A stretch of 64,000 bases of DNA from Paenibacillus sp. GM2 (GTDB taxonomy: Bacteria > Bacillota > Bacilli > Paenibacillales > Paenibacillaceae). Both the position numbers and the translations under genes were made by a program. Location: contig NZ_LN831279.1 in the NCBI RefSeq assembly GCF_900069005.2, forward strand, positions 1,559,453 through 1,623,452, given 5' to 3'. Of this stretch, positions 18,152-26,637 are shown one piece after another; position 1 is the first letter of the stretch; the number at the start of each line of letters is the position of its first letter. The notes beneath the pieces are model-generated. The model did not search any database, was not told where the DNA came from, and was given only the letters and a program-made list of their open reading frames with translations.

Positions 18152-18796
18152 TCAATGTGTTGTGCCGGCATTTCCGGATATATCCTCTGTTGTCTCCACC
18201 GCTGCTTCTACAGCATAGGTTAATGACTGGGCGATATCGCTCAAAGACATGGACGGGGTCCCAACAGGGCGGGTAATCACCTGGTCAGGTGAGAAGGGCA
18301 CATGGATAAAGCCGCCGCGAATTTCCGGGAACTCCCGATCGATCATATATAATAGACGGTACATGATATCATTGCAGACAAAGGTTCCCGCCGTATAAGA
18401 GATATAGGCCGGGAGCCCATGCTCCTGGATCCTCCGGCACATCGCTTTAATCGGCAGAGATGTGAAATATGCCGTTTCCCCATCCTCCTCAAGCTTTGTA
18501 TCGAAGGGCTGATTGCCCTTATTGTCCGGGATCCGCGCTTCTGCCAGATTGATAGCGACGCGTTCCAGGGATACAGCGGCGCGTCCGCCTGCTTGACCAA
18601 CGCAGATCACAATTTCCGGCCGATGTTTCTTAATCGCCTGCTTGAGCACCTCACCGCTCTCTCTGAACACCGTTGGCACCTCTAGCTTGATAATCTCAGC
18701 GCCAGCTAATAGTTCCGGAATCCGCTTTACCGCTTCATAAGCAGGATTCACTTTATCTCCGCCAAATGGATCGAATCCCGTAACTAAAACCTTCAT
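18152..18796 (-). CDS. pcp: Pyroglutamyl-peptidase I (pyrrolidone-carboxylate peptidase)
   Basis: 214 residues from the ATG at 18796, which has GGGGGATG upstream; a further ATG at 18811 is less likely. The fold-family motifs are present: VTGFDPFGG near the N-terminus and the catalytic triad Glu78 (SLERVAIN), Cys141 (TAGTFVCN) and His165 (GFIHVPF). It removes N-terminal pyroglutamate from peptides in the cytoplasm. It is the last gene of an operon with two membrane proteins of the DUF979 and DUF969 families, an arrangement I recall from Bacillus. This suggests they move 5-oxoproline or pyroglutamyl peptides. Confidence 0.95.
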   Translation of the reverse strand: MKVLVTGFDPFGGDKVNPAYEAVKRIPELLAGAEIIKLEVPTVFRESGEVLKQAIKKHRPEIVICVGQAGGRAAVSLERVAINLAEARIPDNKGNQPFDTKLEEDGETAYFTSLPIKAMCRRIQEHGLPAYISYTAGTFVCNDIMYRLLYMIDREFPEIRGGFIHVPFSPDQVITRPVGTPSMSLSDIAQSLTYAVEAAVETTEDISGNAGTTH

Positions 18797-18814
18797 TAAT
18801 TCATCCCCCATTTC

Positions 18815-19759
18815 TTATTTAAATAATATCATATACACAATTTGGAAAATGAGCATGAAACATGCGACAAACAGCTGATTTTTAATGGCGCCATATTTAT
18901 CCTTCATTTCAAGAATAGCAACGGGTACGATGTTAAAGTTGGCAGCCATTGGCGTCATCAGTGTACCGCAATAACCGCAAGTCAAGGCGAGCATTCCGAT
19001 CAGTGCCGGATTGGCTCCATGGCTGAAAACAAAAGGCGCACCGATCCCTACGGTCATTACTGTGATCGCAGCAAAGGCGTTGCCCATAATTACGGTGAAG
19101 AGGACCATGCCTAAAGCATAAATAATGATTCCAATGGTGACATTGCCTTCAGGTACGACTTGTCCAACTGCATTGGAGATGACCGTCCCGACGCCGGCGC
19201 TTGTAAAGACAGCGCCTAAGGAGGCCAGCAGCATGGGCAGCATACTTAAGGGCCCTACCGTCCCAAGCATATCCGCCGCATCATCCAGAAATGTCGTCGG
19301 TTTATTGTCGCGGGAAAAGAACATCAGGATGATCATGGCTACAAGGACTCCGGCGCCCACTCCCACGAGAGCTCCCAACTCAGTAAAGAGGACAAACAAA
19401 ATGGCAAAAATACCGATACTCAAAGCGGGAATAAAGATTTTCATCCCTAATTTTGAGGACATGTTCTCCATGTAATCTTTTGCGGGAAGATGACTTTTCC
19501 CTTTGCCAACACGCCTGGCAATCGCAGGAATAGTCATTAGAAAAATCAGGATTCCGCTGGTTAGCGGCGGAAGCCAATGCCCTGCACCGATAACCATCCC
19601 CAGTATGCTCCAAAAGAAGAGGGTGCCGTATCGATGCGGATTGGTCTTGTCTGCCAAATTTCGTATGCCGGTATAGATCAGGACCAGGCCCATCAATATA
19701 TAGAGAATCTCCAGTAACTTGGTACTCATCAAAATATTCGGGTCTGTAAAGAACGCCAC
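18815..19759 (-). CDS. DUF979 family membrane protein
   Basis: 314 residues, about nine or ten hydrophobic segments, GTG start behind AGGAGGAG and one base after the DUF969 stop codon. DUF979 and DUF969 proteins occur as an adjacent pair and probably form one permease of two halves. The C-terminal part (CGYCGTLMTPMAANFNIVP) carries the pair's most polar membrane segment. Its place in the pcp operon suggests transport of pyroglutamate or its peptides; this is inference. Confidence 0.85.
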   Translation of the reverse strand: MAFFTDPNILMSTKLLEILYILMGLVLIYTGIRNLADKTNPHRYGTLFFWSILGMVIGAGHWLPPLTSGILIFLMTIPAIARRVGKGKSHLPAKDYMENMSSKLGMKIFIPALSIGIFAILFVLFTELGALVGVGAGVLVAMIILMFFSRDNKPTTFLDDAADMLGTVGPLSMLPMLLASLGAVFTSAGVGTVISNAVGQVVPEGNVTIGIIIYALGMVLFTVIMGNAFAAITVMTVGIGAPFVFSHGANPALIGMLALTCGYCGTLMTPMAANFNIVPVAILEMKDKYGAIKNQLFVACFMLIFQIVYMILFK

Positions 19760-19760
19760 A

Positions 19761-20456
19761 TTACATCTCCTCCTTATTGTCAGCAGAATAATATTTCTTC
19801 GACAAGCGGCGTTCCTTTAAGTAGAAGTACACGCTCGCTACGACCAGCGCTGTAATAGCCACAGGAATTTCTACGGCCGCTAATTGGCCCAATGTCACCT
19901 CATAACCCAGGTCCTTCAAGGTGGACTGAACCAGCAGTGCGCCAGCGCCGCCGACAAAGAGGACTTGTCCAAAAAACCAGCAGATATTTTCCATGCCGGA
20001 GGCCATTCCCTTTAACTCCTCTTCATGATCAGGATTGATCTTTAGACCGCGGGATTCGATCGTTCCCAATGTCATAGGAAGTATGATAGGACGAACGAAT
20101 CCGGCAACACCGCCGAAGCTGACATTAAATGCGGCGAAGATCATCCGGAATACCCCGTAAATATCGATGATCATTCCGGCGGAGACTTTCTTGAACCGCT
20201 GGATCAATGCAGCAGCAGATTCTTTGAGCCCGTTGCGCTCCAAAGTTCCGGTTGCCAGCATGATGATAATAAATATAGCCATCCCACGATTGTTGACGAA
20301 GCTGCTTCCTAGCAGTTCAAGCATTCCTTCCACGCCTAGCCCGCCGGTGAGAGCCGTCACGATTAGAGCAATTATTACGATCAGAATCGCGTCCAATTTC
20401 AAGGCGAATCCGACGATCACGATCAGAACTCCCAACAAGGTTAACAGATTTTCCAT
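19761..20456 (-). CDS. DUF969 family membrane protein
   Basis: About 231 residues from the ATG at 20456, which has AAAGGAGTG in position; the frame is open further upstream but without a ribosome site. Six or so membrane segments, with a conserved-looking FGGVAGFVRPIILPMTLG loop. It is the first gene of the DUF969-DUF979-pcp operon and probably the partner half of a transporter. Confidence 0.85.
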   Translation of the reverse strand: MENLLTLLGVLIVIVGFALKLDAILIVIIALIVTALTGGLGVEGMLELLGSSFVNNRGMAIFIIIMLATGTLERNGLKESAAALIQRFKKVSAGMIIDIYGVFRMIFAAFNVSFGGVAGFVRPIILPMTLGTIESRGLKINPDHEEELKGMASGMENICWFFGQVLFVGGAGALLVQSTLKDLGYEVTLGQLAAVEIPVAITALVVASVYFYLKERRLSKKYYSADNKEEM

Positions 20457-20666
20457 AGTCTTCACTCCTTTCTTAATAGATTTTTGAGCAGATAGCTGCG
20501 TCAAATTTTTTTTATTATAAGTTCTATGTATTCCGATTACTGTGACGTTCTTATCTCTGGGAAAAGCGAAAAAAAAGCAATTTTTCACCCAAATTCCACC
20601 AAATCATAGATTTTGGATTGACTAGAAATTGACCGCCATTTAATATGAGAATAATATAATCTTCCG

Positions 20667-20690
20667 AAAACGTGAGAAAGATCACGTTTT
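20667..20690. promoter_or_regulatory. Inverted repeat in the divergent gap, possible operator
   Basis: AAAACGTGA at 20667-20675 and TCACGTTTT at 20682-20690 form a perfect 9-bp inverted repeat with a 6-base spacer. It lies between the DUF969 and TrpX-like genes (gap 20457-20789). The spacing suits a repressor dimer. A following TTGCGCTTTTA could also make it a weak attenuator of the rightward gene. No T-box sequence was found in the gap. Confidence 0.45.
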
Positions 20691-20789
20691 TGCGCTTTTA
20701 TACTTTCATGGATAGAAGCGTTAACCGGATTTCGCATCGATTAAGTGAATTGTTAATGCAGTAAATTAAATTGAGGGGGTCTTTTGAAA

Positions 20790-21785
20790 ATGGGGAAGAA
20801 ATTGTGTCTATTATTAGTCATTTCTATCATGCTGGTAGCTGTGGTTGGCTGTGGTAGCTCGGGCTCGGGGAAGCAGTACAAGATTGCTATCTCACAAATT
20901 GTGGAGCATCCGTCGCTGGATGCAACTCGTGAGGGCTTTTTGGCAGCCTTGAAGGACGCGGGAATTATAGAAGGGGAGAATCTGAAGCTGGATTACAACA
21001 ATGCGCAAGGTGACCCCAATAACAATATGACGATTGCCCAGAAAATTGCTGGTGAGAAATACGACCTGGTATTAGGCATTGCTACACTTCCGGCTCAAGC
21101 GCTGGCCAGTCAGGTGAAAAATTCGCCAGTCATGTTCGCAGCGGTGACGGATCCGCTCGATGCTAAATTGGTGGATAATCTGGAGCAGCCGGGCGGTAAT
21201 GTATCGGGTGCTTCTGATACAAACCCTGAGGCTATCACTCAGTTGATGGACTTTATCGCTGGGAATTTCTCTGAGGTAAAGACCGTGGGTGTTGTGCTTA
21301 ACCAGGGCGAGCCTAATGCTGTGGTTATGACTAATCTGGCAGAAAAGGCGCTGGAAAAGCACGGGATTAAGCTCGTTAAAGCTTCGGTTACGAATACCTC
21401 GGAAGTGAAGCAGGCTGCGGAATCCTTGGTAGGTCGAGCCGATGCGATCTATATTACACTCGATAACACAGTAGTCGAAGCGGTTAGCACGGTTATTCAA
21501 GTGGCTAATGACAATGATATTCCATTCTTTTCGAGCGATCGCGATTCCGTTGAGAAGGGGGCTTTTGCTACGGTAGGCTTCAAATATTATGATCATGGCT
21601 ATCAAGCAGGACAAATGGCGCTGCAAGTCCTCAAGGAAGGCAAGAAGATCGGTGATTTGAAGGTTACCGTGCCAGAGAAGCTCGATCTTATTCTTAATCT
21701 GAAAGCTGCGGCAGAGCAAGGAATCACGGTCACGGACGCAATGAAGGACCAGGTTAAGGATAAAGAAACCAATATTCTCGAATAG
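20790..21785 (+). CDS. TrpX-like ABC transporter substrate-binding lipoprotein
   Basis: About 331 residues. The lipobox VVGC is near residue 22. The mature part resembles the ABC_sub_bind family (pfam04392-like), with KIAISQIVEHPSLDATREGF at the start and NPEAITQLMDF in the middle. GAGGGGG lies 10 bases before ATG 20790 and 4 before TTG 20784; I prefer the ATG. It heads a three-gene ABC operon of the type linked to tryptophan uptake in streptococci; here no tryptophan T-box is visible, so the ligand is open. Confidence 0.87.
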   Translation: MGKKLCLLLVISIMLVAVVGCGSSGSGKQYKIAISQIVEHPSLDATREGFLAALKDAGIIEGENLKLDYNNAQGDPNNNMTIAQKIAGEKYDLVLGIATLPAQALASQVKNSPVMFAAVTDPLDAKLVDNLEQPGGNVSGASDTNPEAITQLMDFIAGNFSEVKTVGVVLNQGEPNAVVMTNLAEKALEKHGIKLVKASVTNTSEVKQAAESLVGRADAIYITLDNTVVEAVSTVIQVANDNDIPFFSSDRDSVEKGAFATVGFKYYDHGYQAGQMALQVLKEGKKIGDLKVTVPEKLDLILNLKAAAEQGITVTDAMKDQVKDKETNILE

Positions 21786-21814
21786 GTGTTCCATAATTAG
21801 GAGGTAGTATCATC

Positions 21815-22729
21815 ATGATGAACTCATTACTCGGAGCCCTAGAATCCGGATTGCTGTATGCCTTGATGGCGCTCGGCGTTTACATTACCTTTCGCATCCT
21901 GGACTTTCCAGACCTGACGGTGGACGGCAGCTTTACAACCGGCGGAGCCATAACAGCCATCATGATTACGAATGGGGTATCCCCCTGGGTCTCTACCATC
22001 TGCGCCTTTGGCGGCGGACTGCTAGCCGGTATGGTTACAGGGCTTATTCATACCAAGGGTCGTATCAACGGCCTCTTATCCGGAATTCTGATGATGATCG
22101 CATTGTATTCCATTAACATGCGAATTATGGGGAAGCCGAATGTCGGGCTGCTTGGCGAGAAGACGATATTCAGCTCCGTATCACCGCTGTTGCTGATGCC
22201 TTTTGTGGTCATCGCTATTAAGCTTCTGCTCGATTTGTTCTTTCGTACTGAGCTTGGGCTCGCGCTGCGGGCAACCGGAGACAATCAGCGGATGATCAGA
22301 AGCTTTGGCGCGAATACCGACAATACAATTATTTTGGGGCTCAGCCTATCCAATGGACTGGTAGCCTTATCAGGAGCATTAATTGCCCAGCAATCCCAAT
22401 TTGCCGATATCTCCGCCGGAATCGGAATGATTGTGATCGGGTTGGCCTCGGTCATTATCGGAGAAGCAATATTCGGTGCCCGCAATGTATTTTTTGCTAC
22501 GCTGGCCGTTGTGTTGGGCTCCATTGTCTACCGTCTGGTTGTCGCTCTGGCGCTGCGGATCGAGTGGCTGGAACAGACCGATCTGAAGGTGATTACGGCA
22601 TTGATTGTCATCATCGCGCTGGTGCTGCCAACGGTACGCAGGTCATGGAAGCAGAAGGCGCTTGCTCGCAAGCGTTCGTTGGAACTCGTCTCCGACGCTG
22701 AGCAGAGAAGTGTGGGAGGTGGACTATAA
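21815..22729 (+). CDS. TrpY-like ABC transporter permease
   Basis: 304 residues with eight or more membrane segments, of the branched-chain amino acid permease type. The DLTVDGSFTTGGAI segment near residue 33 is highly characteristic of this subgroup. AGGAGGT precedes the start by about 10 bases. The stop overlaps the ATPase gene by one base. Confidence 0.88.
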   Translation: MMNSLLGALESGLLYALMALGVYITFRILDFPDLTVDGSFTTGGAITAIMITNGVSPWVSTICAFGGGLLAGMVTGLIHTKGRINGLLSGILMMIALYSINMRIMGKPNVGLLGEKTIFSSVSPLLLMPFVVIAIKLLLDLFFRTELGLALRATGDNQRMIRSFGANTDNTIILGLSLSNGLVALSGALIAQQSQFADISAGIGMIVIGLASVIIGEAIFGARNVFFATLAVVLGSIVYRLVVALALRIEWLEQTDLKVITALIVIIALVLPTVRRSWKQKALARKRSLELVSDAEQRSVGGGL

Positions 22730-23526
22730 TGCTGCAGATTACCCATTTATCCAAGCTGTTCCATCCAGGTTCCGTCGATGAGAAAATCGCGCTAATTAAC
22801 GTGAATCTACAGTTGAAGCCAGGGGATTTCGTGACCGTGATCGGCAGCAACGGCGCCGGTAAGTCAACGTTGATGAACATGATCTCGGGTGCGCTGAAGC
22901 CGGATTCCGGTACGGTCCATATTGCCGGCAACGATATTACGGACTTGTCCGAGCATAAGCGCAGCCGTTGGGTCGGCCGGGTATTCCAGGACCCGATGGC
23001 CGGGACCGCTCCGCATATGACAATCGAGGAAAATCTGGCGATGGCTTACTCGCGGGGCAAACGTCGTGGTCTCTCCATCGGGATTAACTCCGGACGAAGA
23101 GAACTGTTCCAAGAGCAGCTTCGCAAGCTTGGGATCGGCCTAGAGAACCGTCTGCGCGCCAAGGTAGGAACGCTGTCCGGTGGAGAACGTCAGGCGCTCA
23201 GCCTGCTTATGGCTACATTTACCGAGCCGCAGATTCTGCTGCTTGACGAGCATACTGCGGCATTGGACCCCGCACGGGCCGAGCTGGTCACCCAGCTCAC
23301 ACAGAAGATCGTCAGCGAGCTGAAGCTCACCACCTTGATGGTCACGCACAACATGGAACAGGCGATTCGCCTTGGCAATCGGCTAATTATGATGGATGGG
23401 GGCCGCATCATCCTCGATATCCATGAGCAGGAGAAGCAGCGGCTGACGATCGAAGGCCTGCTCGGAGAGTTCGAACAGATTAGCGGTCATAAGCTGAGCG
23501 ATGATCGGGTCGTACTCGGCTCTTAG
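22729..23526 (+). CDS. TrpZ-like ABC transporter ATP-binding protein
   Basis: 265 residues. Walker A GSNGAGKST near residue 40, signature LSGGERQALSL near 150, Walker B ILLLDEHTAALDP near 170 and the switch His in VTHNM. HTAAL replaces the usual PTAAL/PTSGL. It is the energising subunit of the transporter formed with the two genes upstream. Confidence 0.93.
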   Translation: MLQITHLSKLFHPGSVDEKIALINVNLQLKPGDFVTVIGSNGAGKSTLMNMISGALKPDSGTVHIAGNDITDLSEHKRSRWVGRVFQDPMAGTAPHMTIEENLAMAYSRGKRRGLSIGINSGRRELFQEQLRKLGIGLENRLRAKVGTLSGGERQALSLLMATFTEPQILLLDEHTAALDPARAELVTQLTQKIVSELKLTTLMVTHNMEQAIRLGNRLIMMDGGRIILDIHEQEKQRLTIEGLLGEFEQISGHKLSDDRVVLGS

Positions 23527-23588
23527 AGGATAGGCAATCCATAAATCTGTGCAAGGAAGAGTGTGTACAGGGAAGAAATACGGGTTAT

Positions 23589-23640
23589 AAGGACCTTCAG
23601 CTCCGCTATTGAAGCGGGTTTGCGGGTCCTTTTCCCTTTT
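23589..23640 (+). terminator. Terminator of the TrpXYZ-like operon
   Basis: AAGGACC pairs with GGTCCTT around an inner CCGC/GCGG stem and is followed by TTCCCTTTT. Confidence 0.75.
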
Positions 23641-23750
23641 TGGATATAGGATTCATGAATGAACGAGCTGTTCTTGATTGAACGGGATGGGTGATAGGGG
23701 AATTAGAGTGGTCATATCGTTGGTAGTGTTGTGTTATTAGCGCTGTCGGT

Positions 23751-24134
23751 CCCGTTATCACCAGCGACTCAGCGTATCAAACATACGGGTTAGTGGGGTT
23801 AGTGGGGTTAGTGTAGTTGGGGTATCTGGTGTAGCTACTGTTGGTACCATTGAAGTCATTGATGCGCCAGACTCTAGCGGAAATTAAATCCGCTATTTTG
23901 GCGAATTCGACGATTCTGTAATTGTAACGGAAATCTGATCCTCTATTTGGGGAACGTCTGCCTTATTCTGCTGAAAAACTTCAATTAAGGGAATCCATTT
24001 CCGTTAGAATTCAAAAACGGCCCTTTCAGACCAAATAGCGGCACTGGTTTCCGTTAGATCTTTCTGCAAACGATTAGTGGACCAACCCGCTCGCCTTCAC
24101 CAGCGGTTCAGCGTTATCGAACATACGGGTTCGT
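23751..24134. repeat. 44-nt direct repeats flanking a four-hairpin element
   Basis: A 44-nt sequence at 23751-23794 (core CACCAGCGACTCAGCG then CAAACATACGGGTT) recurs at 24091-24134 with a few changes (CACCAGCGGTTCAGCG, CGAACATACGGGTT). Between the two copies lie a short run of GGTTAGTGG units (23788-23825) and the hairpin element at 23875-24056. The whole 23527-24540 gap has no gene. Confidence 0.6.
23875..24056. repeat. Four 21-nt hairpin units, element A
   Basis: Units at 23875-23895, 23925-23945, 23986-24006 and 24036-24056. Each is a 7-bp stem of the type TAACGGA-N7-TCCGTTA, with a few mismatches. Units 1 and 2 point right (followed by ATTTTGG or ATTTGG) and units 3 and 4 point left. 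The spacing is exactly 50 bases within each pair and 61 between units 2 and 3. The same layout occurs at 28103-28285 with different stem sequences. Confidence 0.75.
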
Positions 24135-24445
24135 CTAGCTGGTGTAGTTAGTAGCGGCGGATTGTTGGGGAATTAGTGCTGTTGGGGCTATTAGTGCTGT
24201 TGGTCGCTTGTTGATGCTTGTTGGTTGCTGGCGGTGTCGTTAGTCATGTTGCTAGTGCTATTGGTGCTTCTGTGTTCTTACTGCTTCTGTGCTGTTGGAG
24301 CTGTTAGTGGCATTGTGTGGCGTTAGTGACTTGGGAGTCATTGGCTGTTAGTGCTGTTGATGTAGTTATGCTCTTGGGGCTTCAGCGCTCTTACTGCTTC
24401 TGTTGTTCTTAGTGCTTCTGTGCTCTTGACGCTGTTAGTGGCATT
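24135..24445. repeat. Degenerate TG-rich repeat of about 9-nt units
   Basis: Loose repetition of GTTAGTGCT/GTTGGTGCT-like units on the + strand, strongly T/G-biased, without a long open frame on either strand. Units vary in sequence and length, as expected for an old, eroded tandem array. Confidence 0.55.
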
Positions 24446-24540
24446 GTTAGAGGTTTTCTAATAATCGGACAATTGGAAAAATCCGATTCATTATGCCAAG
24501 ATGCCATGCTATAATCAGGAAAACGGAGGGGATGGTGACG

Positions 24541-24840
24541 ATGATACTTGAAGTAGCCCATCTGCAGGTGAAACCGGGCACGATTAACGATTTTGAAAGC
24601 AGCTTCCGGCAGGCATCGAAGATCATTTCTCAAATGCGTGGATATTTGGGACATGAGCTACATAAATGCGTAGAGACCGAAAATAAGTACATTTTGCTCG
24701 TGAAGTGGCATTCGATTACCGATCATGAGGTTGGGTTCAGACAATCTCCTCAATACGAAGAATGGAAGGAATTACTGCACCATTATTATGATCCCTTTCC
24801 ATTGGTTGAGCACTATGTTCAGATTAAATTAGAGATGTGA
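24541..24840 (+). CDS. Antibiotic biosynthesis monooxygenase (ABM) domain protein
   Basis: 99 residues, one ferredoxin-like ABM domain: LEVAHLQVKPGTINDFESSF, then GYLGHELHKCVETENKYILLVKWHS and a C-terminal aromatic helix. Small ABM proteins are dimeric heme-degrading or quinol-oxidising enzymes, or stress proteins without a known substrate. The ATG at 24541 is 9 bases from GGAGGGG; the frame is open upstream but without a site. A TATAAT at 24510-24515 may be its -10. It overlaps the 5' leader of the DinB-like gene. Confidence 0.82.
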   Translation: MILEVAHLQVKPGTINDFESSFRQASKIISQMRGYLGHELHKCVETENKYILLVKWHSITDHEVGFRQSPQYEEWKELLHHYYDPFPLVEHYVQIKLEM

Positions 24841-24863
24841 AGACATCGATGGAGGTAATGAGC

Positions 24864-25340
24864 ATGAGTACAAATGAAGCTATTTTTGATCAGATTGAAT
24901 TTATAAGAAGTCAAACCTTGAAGATGGTGCAGGGGTTAACAGAGGAAGAGGTGCGGACGATTCCTGATGGGTTCCGCAATCATATTTTGTGGAATCTGGG
25001 GCATATCGCCTTCGTACAGGACCGTTTTGCCTTTCTTCTCGCTGGACTTCCCTCGGGGCTGCCGGAGCAATATCGGGAATGGTTCGCTAACGGAACATCA
25101 CCGCTGGAATGGACGGGTCAGGAACCTGACTTCGCGGAGGTGTGCCGAATCGCTGGAGAGCAGCCGTCAGAGATCAGAAGACTATTGTCTGGGCGCTTGA
25201 ATGAACCTACGGTACAGCCATTTACGACTAGCTCAGGCTTCACGATGGATCGCATCGGATCTTTGCTGAGCTTCAGTCTGTACCACGAAGGGATGCACTT
25301 CGGCATCATTAAACAGTTCAAGAAGACGATACAAGGTTGA
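24864..25340 (+). CDS. DinB-like damage-inducible family protein
   Basis: 158 residues of four-helix-bundle type. The metal-binding His pattern is visible as LWNLGHIAF near 43 and YHEGMHFGII near 143. Family members are divalent-metal thiol-dependent transferases or stress proteins. ATG 24864 has GGAGGT at good spacing. It lies 23 bases after the ABM gene and close before the acetyltransferase, so the three may form a stress operon. Confidence 0.85.
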   Translation: MSTNEAIFDQIEFIRSQTLKMVQGLTEEEVRTIPDGFRNHILWNLGHIAFVQDRFAFLLAGLPSGLPEQYREWFANGTSPLEWTGQEPDFAEVCRIAGEQPSEIRRLLSGRLNEPTVQPFTTSSGFTMDRIGSLLSFSLYHEGMHFGIIKQFKKTIQG

Positions 25341-25377
25341 TTACAGTCAGACTTGCAGAACTAGGAGAGGTACACGG

Positions 25378-25884
25378 ATGGATGAACAATATGTCATTGA
25401 GGATGCGGTTCTTGAAGATCTGGGCCGCATTGTAGATATATATAATGAGACGATTACCGGACGGATGGTTACGGCTGATTTGGAGCCGATCACTGTAGCC
25501 AGTCGCCTATTATGGTTTGAAGAGCACGCCCCGGATTTTAGACCGCTATGGGTACTTAAGGAGGGGGAAAGAATCGTTGCATGGCTCAGCTTTCAATCGT
25601 TCTATGGACGACCAGCTTATCTGGCGACGGCGGAGATCAGCATCTATATTTCCGCAGAATGCCGTGGTAAGGGCTTGGGCAGTCTGCTGCTTCAGCGGGC
25701 GATCGATTTCTGTCCGCGAATCGCGGTGAATACGCTGCTTGGTTTTGTGTTTGCCCACAACCAGCCGAGTCTCTCCCTGTTAGAGAAGTTCGGGTTTGAA
25801 CGGTGGGCGCACCTGCCTCGTGTTGCTAATATGGATGGAATTGAGCGCGATCTTGTTATTTTGGGAAGAAGAGTTGAACACTAA
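25378..25884 (+). CDS. GNAT acetyltransferase, phosphinothricin acetyltransferase-like
   Basis: 168 residues. The acetyl-CoA loop ECRGKGLGSLLL (about 100-111) and the C-terminal NQPSLSLLEKFGFERWAHLP match the Pat/YncA type of GNAT enzymes, which acetylate small amines such as methionine sulfone or phosphinothricin. GGAGAGG precedes the ATG. Confidence 0.87.
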   Translation: MDEQYVIEDAVLEDLGRIVDIYNETITGRMVTADLEPITVASRLLWFEEHAPDFRPLWVLKEGERIVAWLSFQSFYGRPAYLATAEISIYISAECRGKGLGSLLLQRAIDFCPRIAVNTLLGFVFAHNQPSLSLLEKFGFERWAHLPRVANMDGIERDLVILGRRVEH

Positions 25885-25973
25885 TCGAGCTTTGGGCCGA
25901 AAGAGATTTCTCACTGCAAAGTGATATTGTTACACATCTTGGCCCGAAGAGTCGAGAATGGAGAAGAAATCGC

Positions 25974-26582
25974 TTGAATGAATGGATAGAACAATGGACG
26001 AGTTGGCTGATTAATGCCACACAGCTGGGCGGTTTTTCTATACTGATCATTACGATTCCGCTGGCGCTTCTGCAAGGAACGATCGGCATATTCCCGTTTG
26101 CGACAATCGTCATGCTGCATATCTCCGTATTGGGGATCGCGGATGGACTCATCGCCAGCTGGATCGCCGGAACGGCCGCCGGGATGATCATATATTTACT
26201 ATGCGGCTACTTATTCGCTGACTGGTTCAACCGCAAATGGCTGCGTAAGCTGCAAAAATATGAGAAATGGCAAAGAGGCCTGGAGCGGTATGGCGTATGG
26301 GCAGTAATATTTCTGCGCACCCTGCCGATTATGCCTAACAATTTGATCTCGTTCATGTCGGCTATATCCAATATGAAGCTATCATCGTATACATGGTCAA
26401 ATATGGTTGGCAACCTGTCCGGGATATGGCTGTATGGAATATTAAGCGCATCGGTCGTATTTCCAGACACAGATCTTCGCAAGCTAATATTCAGTTATAT
26501 TATTTTTCTGGTCGCCCTTACCATCATCTTCTGGTTCAGAAATCGGAATATGATCAAGCGGGACCGCAGCATGACGGCATAA
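25974..26582 (+). CDS. TVP38/TMEM64 (VTT domain, DedA-like) membrane protein
   Basis: 202 residues, five or so hydrophobic segments. The VTT signature is at about 105-130 (RYGVWAVIFLRTLPIMPNNLISF). The best start is a TTG at 25974 behind GGAGAAG, since no in-frame ATG exists before the first membrane segments. A second frame, ATG at 25960 encoding MEKKSLE, ends across this TTG and might couple translation. These proteins are thought to act in lipid scramblase-like roles. Confidence 0.8.
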   Translation: MNEWIEQWTSWLINATQLGGFSILIITIPLALLQGTIGIFPFATIVMLHISVLGIADGLIASWIAGTAAGMIIYLLCGYLFADWFNRKWLRKLQKYEKWQRGLERYGVWAVIFLRTLPIMPNNLISFMSAISNMKLSSYTWSNMVGNLSGIWLYGILSASVVFPDTDLRKLIFSYIIFLVALTIIFWFRNRNMIKRDRSMTA

Positions 26583-26637
26583 TCGCCTATAAAGTATAAT
26601 GTAAAATAGAGATATGAGTGGAGAATGGGGTGGCACA

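Noticed and set aside
20457..20789. Tryptophan T-box leader for the TrpX-like gene
   Set aside because: No T-box sequence, specifier loop or antiterminator could be found.
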